From: Celeribacter sp. PS-C1
GTDB taxonomy: Bacteria > Pseudomonadota > Alphaproteobacteria > Rhodobacterales > Rhodobacteraceae
DNA: 64,000 nt
Reading direction: 5' to 3'
Assembly (NCBI RefSeq): GCF_019429625.1
Contig: NZ_JAHXRW010000015.1
Coordinates: 1 to 64,000, forward strand
Shown here one piece after another: positions 35,150 to 44,131 of the stretch (the first letter of the stretch is position 1; each line of letters opens with the position of its first letter). The translations under genes were made by a program, and so were the position numbers. The notes below the pieces were generated by a model, which saw only the letters and a program-made list of their open reading frames with translations, was not told the origin of the DNA and made no database searches.

Positions 35150-35262
35150 TCGGCCCATTGCCCTGCGCCCACCCGTCGCAATTGCGATAAAATCAGAATT
35201 CTTCTAAATTGAGGGCCTTCGATGCGGATGGTGCAGCGGGGCCGATATGAAAGACGACCGAC

Positions 35263-36291
35263 ATGACCTATAAAATCGCCATTCTTGGAGCCTCCGGCTA
35301 TACGGGCGCCGAACTTGTCCGCCTGATCGCGACCCATCCTATGATGGAGATCGTGGCGCTTTCGGGTGACCGCAAGGCGGGCATGGAAATGAGCGAGGTC
35401 TATCCGCACCTGCGCCACATGGACCTGCCGGCGCTCTGCAAGATTGAGGACATTGATTTCGCGAGCATCGATCTGGCGTTTTGCGCATTGCCGCATGCGA
35501 CCTCGCAAGCGGTGATTAAGGATTTGCCATCGACGACGAAAGTGGTGGACCTGTCCGCCGACTTCCGTCTGCGCGATCCGGCGGAATATGAAAAATGGTA
35601 CGGCAAGCCGCATTCGGCGGTCGAGATTCAGAAAGAGGCTGTCTATGGCCTGACTGAATTCTACCGCGAAGACATCAAAGCCGCGCGTCTGGTCGCTGGT
35701 ACGGGTTGTAACGCAGCAACGGGGCAATTCGTCTTGCGGCCCCTGATTGCTGCGGGCGTGATTGACCTCGACCAGATCATTCTCGATCTCAAGGTGGCCG
35801 TGTCGGGCGCCGGACGGTCGTTGAAAGAACATCTCTTGTACGGCGAGCTGGAAGACAACGCCTTTGGCTATTCCGTGGGCGGCAAGCACCGGCATTTGGG
35901 GGAATTCGATCAGGAATTCTCTAAAGTTGCGGGCCGTGACGTCCGCATCCAGTTTACGCCGCATCTCGTGCCCGCAACTCGCGGTATCCTCGCCACCGCC
36001 TATGTGCAGGGTGAGGCCTCAGCCGTGCATTACGCGCTGGCCGACGCCTATATGAACGAGCCCTTCATCCAAGTGCTGCCCTATGGCCAAGTGCCCGCGA
36101 TGAAGCAGGTGCGCGGCTCGAATTTCTGTCACATCGGCGTGGTGGAAGACCGCATTCCGGGCCGCACGATTGTGATCGCGGCTCTTGATAATCTGACCAA
36201 AGGCTCGTCCGGTCAGGCGATCCAGAACGCCAACCTGATGCTGGGGCTCGACGAGACCACGGGTCTCATGAACGTGCCTATGTATCCGTAA
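35263..36291 (+). CDS. argC: N-acetyl-gamma-glutamyl-phosphate reductase
   Basis: Third step of arginine synthesis. The 342-residue protein has the NADP motif [13 protein letters not shown], catalytic Cys in [12 protein letters not shown] and [14 protein letters not shown], and belongs to the long-type (type 1) ArgC. No other arg gene is in the window. ccmE follows after 36 bases. Confidence 0.95.
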   Translation: MTYKIAILGASGYTGAELVRLIATHPMMEIVALSGDRKAGMEMSEVYPHLRHMDLPALCKIEDIDFASIDLAFCALPHATSQAVIKDLPSTTKVVDLSADFRLRDPAEYEKWYGKPHSAVEIQKEAVYGLTEFYREDIKAARLVAGTGCNAATGQFVLRPLIAAGVIDLDQIILDLKVAVSGAGRSLKEHLLYGELEDNAFGYSVGGKHRHLGEFDQEFSKVAGRDVRIQFTPHLVPATRGILATAYVQGEASAVHYALADAYMNEPFIQVLPYGQVPAMKQVRGSNFCHIGVVEDRIPGRTIVIAALDNLTKGSSGQAIQNANLMLGLDETTGLMNVPMYP

Positions 36292-36327
36292 CCTATCCGT
36301 AATTCAGGGACCTGAGGAGGAGACCCC

Positions 36328-36780
36328 ATGGCCGGTTTAAAAAACCTTAAAAAGAAACGCCGCGTTCAGGTGTTCGCCATCGCCGCCGTGGCGCTGTTGG
36401 TCTCCGTCTCCCTCATTGGCTACGCGTTTCGTGATGGCATCAACCTTTACCGTGACCCGTCGAAAGTCGTTGCCGAACCGCCGCGCGAGGGTGAGATTTT
36501 CCGTCTTGGCGGTCTGGTCGCGGACGGCACTCTGGTGCGCGGCGAAGGCACCTATGTGACCTTCTCTGTGACCGACGGCGCGGAAACCATCCCGGTCACT
36601 TTCGAAGGCGTTCTGCCGGATTTGTTTGGCGAAAACCAAGGCATGATCGGAACCGGATCGATGGTCGGCGGCACATTTGTGGCGACCGAAATTCTGGCGA
36701 AACACGACGAGACCTATATGCCGAAAGAGGTGATGGACAGCCTTAAGGAAACCGGTGTTTATAAAGAACCGGAGAGCTAA
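36328..36780 (+). CDS. ccmE: Haem chaperone CcmE
   Basis: Binds haem covalently in the periplasm and passes it to CcmF/CcmH for attachment to apocytochromes c. The 150-residue protein has an N-terminal anchor helix (about 14-34) and an OB-fold with FRLGGLVADGTLVRG. The haem-binding His is in AKHDETYMPKE. GGAGGAG precedes the start. The other cytochrome maturation genes (ccmF, ccmH) resume 2.2 kb downstream beyond the lysis cassette. The Sox cytochromes depend on this pathway. Confidence 0.94.
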   Translation: MAGLKNLKKKRRVQVFAIAAVALLVSVSLIGYAFRDGINLYRDPSKVVAEPPREGEIFRLGGLVADGTLVRGEGTYVTFSVTDGAETIPVTFEGVLPDLFGENQGMIGTGSMVGGTFVATEILAKHDETYMPKEVMDSLKETGVYKEPES

Positions 36781-36807
36781 GGTTCTCTGAATAAAACGTA
36801 AATCGGG

Positions 36808-36840
36808 ACGCGCGCGGTGATTTCCACGCGCGTTAACCTT
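36808..36840 (+). terminator. Hairpin after ccmE
   Basis: The stem ACGCGCG / CGCGCGT with an inner GTG / CAC continuation and TAACCTTTTT after it. A plausible terminator between ccmE and the lysis cassette; TTAACC at 36833-36838 within it also looks like a CtrA half-site. Confidence 0.5.
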
Positions 36841-36883
36841 TTTGCGTCAGCTTCAACTCATCAATTTGGTGGGATTGAGGCAG

Positions 36884-37495
36884 ATGAAAACAGTACAGCA
36901 AATCGCGATGGAGATCGTCGCCCGCGAGGGCGGCTACGTCAACGATCCGGATGATCCGGGTGGGGCCACGAAATATGGGGTCACGCTGGGGACGATGCAG
37001 CGTCTTGGGATTGATCTGGACGGCAATGGCCGCGTGAGCGAGGTCGACGTCAAACGGCTGACCCGGGCCAAAGCGCGCGACATCTTCATTGAGCATTACT
37101 TTCACAGACCCCGTATCGACGAGTTGCCGCCGGTGCTGCAGGCTTCCGTGTTCGACATGTATGTCAACGCGGGCGCCAATGCGGTGCGGATTTTGCAGCG
37201 GCTTTTGAACGAGATGGGGCAACGCATCGCCATCGACGGCAGCATCGGGCCGCAGACGATTGAGGCGTCCTTTATCGCGCAATCGCTGGCTCCGGCCTAT
37301 CTGGCGGATGCTTACGGCATTGCGCGGCGCAACTACTATTACGCACTGGCGGATCGCCGTCCGAGTTCGCGCAAATATGCCCGGCGGCGGGATGGCGGCA
37401 AGGGCGGCTGGATCACCCGCGCCGAAGAGTTCATTTCCCCGCGCTATCACCTGACGGAGGCCGAGCATGCCGCCCGGGTGGCGACATGGGGTTGA
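36884..37495 (+). CDS. GTA-type endolysin (GH108 N-acetylmuramidase)
   Basis: A 203-residue peptidoglycan hydrolase with the GH108 catalytic Glu15 in REGGYVND, GGATKYGVTLGT, FDMYVNAGANAV, and a C-terminal peptidoglycan-binding domain (YYYALADRRPSS, then GGWITRAEEF). It lacks a signal peptide, so export relies on the holin coded next, which overlaps by 10 bases. In Rhodobacter capsulatus the equivalent pair releases gene transfer agent particles. No capsid gene is in the window. Confidence 0.88.
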   Translation: MKTVQQIAMEIVAREGGYVNDPDDPGGATKYGVTLGTMQRLGIDLDGNGRVSEVDVKRLTRAKARDIFIEHYFHRPRIDELPPVLQASVFDMYVNAGANAVRILQRLLNEMGQRIAIDGSIGPQTIEASFIAQSLAPAYLADAYGIARRNYYYALADRRPSSRKYARRRDGGKGGWITRAEEFISPRYHLTEAEHAARVATWG

Positions 37496-38082
37496 TCGGC
37501 AAAGTGTTCGAACTGCTCTTTGGCGACGGGCGCAATGTGATCCGGGACACGGCGGAGGTGTTTTTCGAGAACTCGGAGAATTCCGCCGACCGGGAGGCCA
37601 AGACACGCGCGGCGGCTTTGCAGCAATTCGCCTCCGAATTCGCGATGGAGCGCAAAGGCTATTTCGACCGCTTCATGGATGCGCTCAATCGCGTACCGCG
37701 TCCGCTGATGGCTTTTGGCACCATAGGTCTTTGCATTTCGGCCATGGTCGATCCGATCTGGTTCGCGTCTCGGATGCAGGGCGTCGCGCTTGTCCCGGAG
37801 CCTTTGTGGTGGCTGTTGGGCACCATCGTGTCGTTCTATTTCGGGGCGCGCTATCAGGTGAAGTCGCAGGAATTTCAACGCTCTGTCGCAGCGACCGTGG
37901 CGCAGGCGCCGAAGGTGACGGCCAATATCGCCGCGCTCAAGGCGCTGGAGGTCGGGGCCAGTGGCGCCGGTGTGCCGGGGGCGACAACCTGGGATGCAGC
38001 GCCGGTGGAGCCCAGCGAGGTGCCGGGCGCAGAGGCGCCAAACCCCGCGCTTTTGGCATGGAGAGAGGGCCGTGATGAGTGA
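37486..38082 (+). CDS. GTA-type holin (three-helix family)
   Basis: A 198-residue protein of the GTA_holin_3TM kind. An amphipathic N-terminus with FFENSENSADREAKTRAAAL, then hydrophobic helices at about 74-95 (LMAFGTIGLCISAMVDPIWF) and 103-121 (LWWLLGTIVSFYFGARYQVK), with an Ala/Pro-rich tail. It makes inner-membrane holes for the endolysin. ATG overlaps the endolysin stop and its own stop overlaps the next gene by 8 bases. Confidence 0.85.
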   Translation: MGLIGKVFELLFGDGRNVIRDTAEVFFENSENSADREAKTRAAALQQFASEFAMERKGYFDRFMDALNRVPRPLMAFGTIGLCISAMVDPIWFASRMQGVALVPEPLWWLLGTIVSFYFGARYQVKSQEFQRSVAATVAQAPKVTANIAALKALEVGASGAGVPGATTWDAAPVEPSEVPGAEAPNPALLAWREGRDE

Positions 38083-38251
38083 TGTGCTGGTGCGCGCCCT
38101 GTCTGAGCATGGGCCCTGGGTCTTGATGGTGTTCTTTCTGCTCTACCGCGATCTGCAAAAGGATCAGGCGACCCGCGCGGTGCTCGACAAGAACACGCAG
38201 ATCCTCGTGGAAATGACCACAATGATCCGCGAACGGCTGCCACGAGGATGA
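38075..38251 (+). CDS. 58-residue membrane microprotein of the lysis cassette
   Basis: MSDVLVRALSEHGPWVLMVF opens a protein with one hydrophobic helix (about 13-24), followed by a charged cytoplasmic-type helix DLQKDQATRAVLDKNTQILV and a basic end RERLPRG. It overlaps the holin gene by 8 bases. Its shape recalls the haemolysin XhlA or pinholin-antiholin type of short phage protein, but no family can be named with certainty. Confidence 0.65.
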   Translation: MSDVLVRALSEHGPWVLMVFFLLYRDLQKDQATRAVLDKNTQILVEMTTMIRERLPRG

Positions 38252-38255
38252 GGAG

Positions 38256-38402
38256 ATGACGGAGATGGCGCTTCTCATGAGGTGGATTTGGCAGAAATTA
38301 CGGGAGCTTTGGCTCGGCGAGGCGCTGAGCAAGGCTTTGAAACGGAACCGGGAGGCGGCGGCCGCTTTGGACGCTGTCGTCAAGGAGATGTTGGAACAAT
38401 GA
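38256..38402 (+). CDS. 48-residue amphipathic protein of the lysis cassette
   Basis: A short ORF (MTEMALLMRWIWQKLRELWL start) with tryptophans early and a Lys/Arg/Glu-rich helix after (KALKRNREAAAALDAVVKEM). It begins 5 bases after the previous stop behind GAGGA and its stop overlaps the next start in ATGA, so it lies in a tightly packed operon and is likely real. The function is unknown. Confidence 0.55.
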   Translation: MTEMALLMRWIWQKLRELWLGEALSKALKRNREAAAALDAVVKEMLEQ

Positions 38403-38821
38403 AACAGGTGATGACACTTTACGGTCTCGTCTTGGCGGCGGCCGGGATGGCGGTGGCGGCCCTCGGGCCAGAGCAAGCGCTGTTGCTGGCCTATGGGGCG
38501 ATCTCGCTCATGGCCTTGATGATCTCGGCCACATTCCTCTGGCTGTGGCAGGTGCGGGCGACACCTTTGGCCTTGGGCATGTCTTTGTCCTGGGCGGGAT
38601 CGGGTCTGACGATCGGCTGGTGGTGGGCCATGCAGATCGCGCAGAGCCCCGTTTGGGGCATGGAGGCGGCGATGATTTTCGTGTTTCTGTCCTTGTTGAT
38701 CGCGGGAGCGGTGCTTCACTTTTCGGTGATTCAGGGCAGCTTCGGCCTCTCGGGGCTGAGTTTCCTATGGCCGGTTATGGGCGCGTTGCTTGTCTCTTTT
38801 GGGGTCCTGTTGGTGCTGTAA
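38399..38821 (+). CDS. Four-helix membrane protein of the lysis cassette
   Basis: A 140-residue highly hydrophobic protein with four predicted membrane helices (about 5-24, 30-50, 55-77 and 86-139 as two). It is translationally coupled (ATGA) to the previous gene. A similar gene seems to accompany the GTA lysis pair ahead of ccmF in related bacteria, from memory. No enzymatic motif is visible. Confidence 0.6.
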   Translation: MKQVMTLYGLVLAAAGMAVAALGPEQALLLAYGAISLMALMISATFLWLWQVRATPLALGMSLSWAGSGLTIGWWWAMQIAQSPVWGMEAAMIFVFLSLLIAGAVLHFSVIQGSFGLSGLSFLWPVMGALLVSFGVLLVL

Positions 38822-38997
38822 AGCGCGCGGGGTGGTGGGAAGAGACGGGGAAGGGGGCCGCACTGGCCCCTTTTCCTTTACGTCCTGCCTTATGCTCCGG
38901 CCCTACGACCTTCGTTCATTTCCTTGCGACATCCGCGCGCAGCCCATTGGCGCAGCCTCTCCAACCGGCTAGAACTAAGCCCAACAGGGAGGCGCCT

Positions 38998-40968
38998 ATG
39001 CTTGTAGAACTCGGACATTTCGCTCTGGTCATGGCCTTTATCGTGGCCATCGCCCAAACCGTTTTGCCGCTTTGGGGCGCGCAAGCCCGCAACCGGGCGC
39101 TGATGGCTGTGGGCGAACCTGCGGCGATGATCCAACTCGTGCTGATCGCCTTTTCCTTTGGCGCGCTGACCTATGCTTTCGTGACCTCGGATTTTTCGCT
39201 CAAAGTCGTGGTCGACAACTCTCATACGCTCAAACCGATGCTCTACAAGGTCTCCGGCGTTTGGGGCAATCATGAGGGCTCGATGCTATTGTGGGTGTTG
39301 ATCCTCGCGTTGTTTGGTGGGGCTGCGGCGCTTTTCGGCCAGAATATTCCCGCCACGCTCCGCGCTCGTGTGATCGGCATTCAAGGCTCCATCGGCGTCG
39401 CGTTTCTGGCCTTTATCCTCTTCACGTCAAACCCGTTTTTGCGCCTGGCCATGCCGCCGATGGATGGGCAAGACCTCAACCCTCTGTTGCAAGACCCCGG
39501 TCTCGCCTTCCACCCGCCGTTCCTTTACCTTGGCTACGTCGGCCTCTCGATGACCTTCTCCTTCGCTGTCGCCGCCCTGCTTGAGGGGCGTGTCGACGCC
39601 GCTTGGGGACGATGGGTGCGGCCCTGGACTTTGGCGGCATGGGTGTTCCTGACTATCGGCATCGGGCTTGGTTCCTGGTGGGCCTATTACGAGCTGGGTT
39701 GGGGCGGCTTCTGGTTCTGGGATCCGGTCGAAAACGCTTCCTTCATGCCTTGGCTCTTCGCCGCCGCGCTTTTGCATTCCGCCATCGTGGTCGAGAAACG
39801 TGAGACGCTCAAAAGCTGGACCATCCTACTGGCCATCATGGCCTTCGGGTTTTCGCTCATTGGCACCTTCCTCGTGCGCTCGGGCGTGATCACTTCCGTC
39901 CACGCTTTCGCCAACGATCCGGAACGTGGCATTTTCATCCTTTTGATCCTCGCGATCTTCATGGGCGGCGCACTCACGCTGTTCTCTTTCCGCGCGGGCG
40001 TCATGCAGGCCAAGGGCGTCTTTTCCGTCGTCTCGCGTGAAAGCGCCTTGGTGATCAACAACATCCTTCTGGCCGTGTCGTCGCTTGTGGTCTTCATCGG
40101 CACCATCTGGCCGCTGGTGGCCGAAGCCTTTTGGGACCGCAAACTCTCCGTCGGCCCACCGTTTTTCGATGCCGCCTTCACGCCCTTCTTCGTGGTGCTG
40201 GCAGTGCTCTTGCCGATCGGGGCGATCCTGCCGTGGAAGCGCGCGCGTCTCGGCGTGACCGTCAAGAAACTCACCCCGTCGATTATCCTAGCCGTCGCGG
40301 TCATGGGGCTCGTCTGGTCGATGCAGACCGAGAAATCTCTGCTGGGTCCCATTGGCCTCGCGCTTGGCACATGGCTCGTGGCGGGGGCAATCCAGGACAT
40401 TCTCCTGCGTACCGGCAAGACCATGAACCTTGGCCGTCTTACCCGTCTGCCGCGCGCCGACTGGGGCCGCCTTCTGGCCCATGGCGGCCTTGGCATCACT
40501 ATGGCGGGCATCGCGGGCCTCACCGCTTGGACGGTCGAAGACATCCGCGTTGTGCAGGTCGGCGAGACCTTTGACGTGGCGGGCTACACCATCGCGCTCG
40601 AAGATGTCGAACGCGCCCAAGGCCCGAACTACATCACCACAATGGCCTCTTTGGCGGTGTTCCAAGGCGTCCGGAAAATCGCCACGCTGCATCCTGAAAA
40701 ACGCTCCTATCCGGTGGCGCAAATGCCGACCACCGAGGCAGGGATCGACAACGGGTTCCTGCGCGACGTCTACCTTGTGATCGGCGATGTGCAATCCAAC
40801 GGCGGATGGGCCGTGCGCACCTATATCAAGCCGTTGGCGAACTGGATTTGGGGCGGCACGATCATTATGGCCATTGGCGGTTTCCTGTCGCTCTCTGACC
40901 GCCGCTACCGCGTTGCTGCGGGCGCGCGCAAAGCCGAAACCGCGCCCAAGGGAGTGCCCGCAGAATGA
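38998..40968 (+). CDS. ccmF: Cytochrome c haem lyase subunit CcmF
   Basis: Integral membrane haem ligase subunit that attaches haem to apocytochromes c. The 656-residue protein has about 15 helices and the WWD motif WGGFWFWDPVENASFMPW near 235-250, with conserved His residues in HPPFLYLGYVG and SVHAFA. The ATG at 38998 follows AGGGAGG; the long upstream frame is not homologous. ccmH overlaps its stop by 4 bases. Confidence 0.95.
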   Translation: MLVELGHFALVMAFIVAIAQTVLPLWGAQARNRALMAVGEPAAMIQLVLIAFSFGALTYAFVTSDFSLKVVVDNSHTLKPMLYKVSGVWGNHEGSMLLWVLILALFGGAAALFGQNIPATLRARVIGIQGSIGVAFLAFILFTSNPFLRLAMPPMDGQDLNPLLQDPGLAFHPPFLYLGYVGLSMTFSFAVAALLEGRVDAAWGRWVRPWTLAAWVFLTIGIGLGSWWAYYELGWGGFWFWDPVENASFMPWLFAAALLHSAIVVEKRETLKSWTILLAIMAFGFSLIGTFLVRSGVITSVHAFANDPERGIFILLILAIFMGGALTLFSFRAGVMQAKGVFSVVSRESALVINNILLAVSSLVVFIGTIWPLVAEAFWDRKLSVGPPFFDAAFTPFFVVLAVLLPIGAILPWKRARLGVTVKKLTPSIILAVAVMGLVWSMQTEKSLLGPIGLALGTWLVAGAIQDILLRTGKTMNLGRLTRLPRADWGRLLAHGGLGITMAGIAGLTAWTVEDIRVVQVGETFDVAGYTIALEDVERAQGPNYITTMASLAVFQGVRKIATLHPEKRSYPVAQMPTTEAGIDNGFLRDVYLVIGDVQSNGGWAVRTYIKPLANWIWGGTIIMAIGGFLSLSDRRYRVAAGARKAETAPKGVPAE

Positions 40969-41414
40969 AATACCTGCTCCTCGTCCTTGCCCTTCTAACC
41001 GCTACGCCAACGTTTGCGGTGCAACCCGACGAAGTCCTCCCGGACGCCGCGCTTGAAACGCGCGCGCGTGACATTTCGCAAGGCTTGCGCTGCCTCGTCT
41101 GTCGCAATGAAAATATCGACGAATCCAACGCAGAGCTTGCCAAAGACCTGCGCCTTCTGGTGCGCGAACGTCTTGTGGCGGGGGACACGAACGACGAAGT
41201 GGTAGACTATGTGGTAGATCGCTACGGCGAATTCGTCTTGTTGAAACCGACGCTCACGGGCGCCAACAAACTCCTGTGGATCGCCGGGCCTGTCATGCTG
41301 ATCCTTGCGCTGATCATCGGCCTCACCTTCATCCAACGCCGTGGGAAGGAACCCGAGGTCGCCGATCTGACCGAGGACGAAGAGGCCCGCCTCGCGCGGC
41401 TGATGAACGACTAA
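40965..41414 (+). CDS. ccmH: Cytochrome c-type biogenesis thiol protein CcmH
   Basis: Reduces the cysteines of apocytochromes c for haem attachment. The 149-residue protein has a signal peptide (cut after TFA, residue 18), the redox motif LRCLVCRNENIDESNA, and a C-terminal membrane helix at about 103-125. It starts in the ATGA overlap with ccmF. A terminator follows. Confidence 0.94.
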   Translation: MKYLLLVLALLTATPTFAVQPDEVLPDAALETRARDISQGLRCLVCRNENIDESNAELAKDLRLLVRERLVAGDTNDEVVDYVVDRYGEFVLLKPTLTGANKLLWIAGPVMLILALIIGLTFIQRRGKEPEVADLTEDEEARLARLMND

Positions 41415-41442
41415 GGTCTTCATTGCAGCTCAAATACTCACG

Positions 41443-41476
41443 AAACCCCGCCGCTGGACAGACCACGGCGGGTTTT
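41443..41476 (+). terminator. Terminator after ccmH
   Basis: AAACCC-x-GCCG / CGGCGGGTTT stem with one bulge and four T. Confidence 0.6.
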
Positions 41477-41643
41477 CTATATCTGTCCCCACGGTCCACA
41501 GTTCACCGAGTCGCTGCCAGCCTATTCATAGGCCATGCTGAACCTGCTTTGACATCTCACCATCTGGTATTTCCGCGCGTCACACCCCGCGTGGCAAGGG
41601 CAGCTCCCCGCAAGACAAGAGACGCGATCAACGGAGAAAACCG

Positions 41644-42213
41644 ATGACTCGTGAGTGTATTTCCCTCACCCTTCCCGATGTGTCCGCCTTTGCGCGCGCA
41701 TTGAAATCTGAATTTGGCGATGCCAATTCCGAGGCCCCCGGCCATCAAAGCCTGCTGAATGCCATTGCGCGGGCAGGCGGTTATCGCAATTTTCAGCACC
41801 TCAAAGCCACCCAGACCGGCGCCGATCCTGTGACGCCCGCCGAAGGCCGCGCTGTCACGCGGGCCATGGCACGGTTCGATGAGGCGGGGCTTATGACTTC
41901 ATGGTCGACGAAGCGCAAAGTGCGGCAACATTGCCTCTGGGCGCTTTGGGCGCAGGTGCCCGCGCGCAAAGAGTTCACTGAGCGTGAAATCTCGACGCTC
42001 TTCGACAGTATGACGGCATTTCGAGACCCCGCCCAAATCCGGCGCTCTCTGATCGAGGACGGGTTGTTGGAGCGCAATCTTGATGGGTCGATCTATCGCC
42101 GCCTCGAGGCTGAGCCGGACGAGACCGCCAAAGCCGTGATCCGCGCCGTCAAACGTCGTCGCGACGTGAACCCGGATGTGCCAGAGCGCGCCTCTGCAGT
42201 TTTGGGCCTGTAA
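41644..42213 (+). CDS. DUF2087 protein with N-terminal helical domain
   Basis: A 189-residue protein. Residues 6-55 contain HQSLLNAIARAGGYRNFQHL, a helical motif found in several alphaproteobacterial proteins. Residues 90-165 form a DUF2087 winged-helix-like domain (KRKVRQHCLWALWAQV, REISTLFDSMTAFRDPAQIR, RRSLIEDGLLERNLDGSIYR). DUF2087 often occurs in small regulators. No signal or membrane segment is present. The function is unknown. Confidence 0.7.
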   Translation: MTRECISLTLPDVSAFARALKSEFGDANSEAPGHQSLLNAIARAGGYRNFQHLKATQTGADPVTPAEGRAVTRAMARFDEAGLMTSWSTKRKVRQHCLWALWAQVPARKEFTEREISTLFDSMTAFRDPAQIRRSLIEDGLLERNLDGSIYRRLEAEPDETAKAVIRAVKRRRDVNPDVPERASAVLGL

Positions 42214-42305
42214 ACGTCACTGCAAACAGTCAAGTGACGGGGCGTCTCTCTTCCTTTCCGCGTGGGTCTCACTATCTTGAGGACACCGTAGAGGGAGAGA
42301 GACGC

Positions 42306-43082
42306 ATGCAGTATGAGACCATCCGCTTTGAGCAAGCCCATGACGTCGCCGTTGTGACGCTCAACCGTCCGGAGGTGATGAATGCGCTCAACACGCAGAT
42401 GCGCGCCGAAATCACCCATGCGGTGCGCGATGCCTCGAAATCTGCCCGCGTGATCGTGTTGACCGGCGAAGGCCGCGCTTTTTGTTCGGGGCAGGATCTC
42501 GGCGATGGCGTTGATGCCGCCACCGCCGATCTCGAACGCACTCTCCGCGATGAATACGAACCCATGGTGCATGCAATCCACGACAGCCCGGTGCCGACGA
42601 TTGCCGCCGTCAATGGCACGGCCGCGGGGGCGGGGGCCTCTTTGGCGCTGTCTTGCGATGTGGTGATCGCCGCACAATCCGCCGTCTTCCTTCAGGCCTT
42701 CTCCCGCATCGGTCTCATCCCTGACGCGGGCGGCACCTATATGTTGCCGCGTCTCGTCGGGCTGGCCCGCGCCATGGGCGCCTCGCTCTTCGCCGATGAA
42801 ATCACCGCCGCGCAGGCCGCGCAGTGGGGCATGATCTATGAGGCCGTCGAGGATGCCGATTTCGAGGCCCATTGGCGCGCGCGGGCGGGGTATCTCGCCA
42901 AAGGTCCGACGGTCTCCTATCGCCATCTCAAAGACGCCATGCACGCCTCCTATGACAACACGCTCAAGGATCAGCTGGCGCTTGAGGCCAAGCTGCAGAA
43001 TCGCTGCGGTCAGACCCGTGATTTCAAAGAGGGCGTCATGGCTTTCCTCGAGAAACGCAAGCCGCACTACGAGGGTCGCTAA
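42306..43082 (+). CDS. Enoyl-CoA hydratase/isomerase (PaaG-like)
   Basis: A 258-residue crotonase-fold enzyme with LNRPEVMNALNTQM, the oxyanion-hole segments GRAFCSGQDLGDG and NGTAAGAGASLALSCDVVIA, and FSRIGLIPDAGGTYMLPRLVG. The Asp in IPDAGG and the overall sequence are closest to PaaG, the ring-1,2-epoxyphenylacetyl-CoA isomerase, though no other paa gene is nearby. The ATG at 42306 follows AGGGAGAG. It overlaps the marR stop by four bases. Confidence 0.83.
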   Translation: MQYETIRFEQAHDVAVVTLNRPEVMNALNTQMRAEITHAVRDASKSARVIVLTGEGRAFCSGQDLGDGVDAATADLERTLRDEYEPMVHAIHDSPVPTIAAVNGTAAGAGASLALSCDVVIAAQSAVFLQAFSRIGLIPDAGGTYMLPRLVGLARAMGASLFADEITAAQAAQWGMIYEAVEDADFEAHWRARAGYLAKGPTVSYRHLKDAMHASYDNTLKDQLALEAKLQNRCGQTRDFKEGVMAFLEKRKPHYEGR

Positions 43083-43531
43083 ACCTCTGAGAGGTTCGCG
43101 ATCACCTGTGACATCAGCGTGGTGAACTCCGTGCGCTGCTGTTCGCTCATGCCTCGGGTCGCCAGATTATTGACCTCTGTTGCGGCCTCAATCGCGGGTT
43201 CTCTCAGCCCCCACGCGCGCTCCGTCAGCCAGACGGTCTGCACCCGCGCATCAGCCTCATGTGAGCGCCGGATCACCAAGCCGTCGCGCTCCATCCGGGA
43301 CAGTGTATTGGCCATCGTCGCCTGCTCGACACCCAGTTCCTGAACCAGCTCGCGCTGCGTCTGTCCTTCTTTCTCCCATAGCGCCAGCATCACCGGAAAG
43401 GTCCCCGTGGAGAGGCCTAGAGGTTTGATTCGCTCCTGAATGGCGCGGATAAAGAGTCGGGCCATGTGGTTTACCTGATAGCCTTCGGACTGGGCCCGGG
43501 AAAATTTCGCTGAGAAGTTTGGGTCTGTCAT
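43079..43531 (-). CDS. MarR-family regulator
   Basis: A 150-residue winged-helix repressor: QTQRELVQELGVEQATMANT as HTH, followed by the wing MERDGLVIRRSHEADARVQ. It is divergent from a small membrane protein and the 70-base spacer has two identical inverted 12-base palindromes, likely its operator. The ligand is unknown. Confidence 0.87.
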   Translation of the reverse strand: MTDPNFSAKFSRAQSEGYQVNHMARLFIRAIQERIKPLGLSTGTFPVMLALWEKEGQTQRELVQELGVEQATMANTLSRMERDGLVIRRSHEADARVQTVWLTERAWGLREPAIEAATEVNNLATRGMSEQQRTEFTTLMSQVIANLSEV

Positions 43532-43550
43532 GCGACTTGTTTTTCATAAT

Positions 43551-43584
43551 ATAGCTTGCTATGCAAATATATATAGCAAGCTAT
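43551..43584. promoter_or_regulatory. Double MarR operator
   Basis: ATAGCTTGCTAT (43551-43562) and ATAGCAAGCTAT (43573-43584) are perfect reverse complements. Each is itself a near-palindrome (ATAGC-NN-GCTAT), with centres 22 bases apart, two helical turns. They lie between the divergent marR and membrane protein genes and are a strong candidate binding site for the MarR protein on one face of the DNA. Confidence 0.75.
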
Positions 43585-43601
43585 CTAAGTGGAGACTCAC
43601 C

Positions 43602-44045
43602 ATGCTGCCCAAAATTCACGCCGCGTTCGGAGCGGCAGCTCTTCTAATCATCGCGACCTTCTGGACCGCCACCGTCACCACCATTGTGATCGGCGATAAA
43701 TACCTGATTGCCATGGCGAAACTCGGCATCGCCTGGGGCCTCTTGGCGCTTATTCCGGTGCTGATCCTCACCGGTGTCTCGGGTTCCCGCCTCCGTCAAA
43801 CCATGCGCGGGGCTCTGGTTGGCGCTAAACAAAAGCGGATGAAGATCATCGCCTTCAACGGCATCGTCTTCCTCGTGCCCTCCGCGCTGATCCTCCTGCC
43901 GCTCGCGATGCAGGGGCAGGGCGGTCAGCTCTATTGGGCCATCCAGACCGTCGAGCTTTTGGCCGGTGCCACCAATTTGACGCTTCTGGGCCTCAACATG
44001 CGCGAAGGTCTGCGCCTCTCGCGCCGCCGCATGGTTGCGGCGTAA
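43602..44045 (+). CDS. Four-helix membrane protein controlled by MarR
   Basis: A 147-residue protein with predicted membrane helices at about 5-25, 37-58, 85-105 and 110-132. There are no obvious catalytic residues. It is transcribed away from marR across the double operator, so it is the probable target. The ATG at 43602 lies 17 bases past the operator. Function is unknown. Confidence 0.7.
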   Translation: MLPKIHAAFGAAALLIIATFWTATVTTIVIGDKYLIAMAKLGIAWGLLALIPVLILTGVSGSRLRQTMRGALVGAKQKRMKIIAFNGIVFLVPSALILLPLAMQGQGGQLYWAIQTVELLAGATNLTLLGLNMREGLRLSRRRMVAA

Positions 44046-44079
44046 CTCGTGTCCTTCGCTGTCGAAAGCACGCAAAGAA

Positions 44080-44105
44080 AAACCCGCCTCAAAAGAGGCG
44101 GGTTT
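44080..44105. terminator. Terminator between membrane protein gene and gltA
   Basis: An 11-base stem AAACCCGCCTC / GAGGCGGGTTT around a loop of four A. It serves both convergent genes. Confidence 0.85.
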
Positions 44106-44131
44106 CGCAGTTTCAAAATGCCGAGAGCGTC

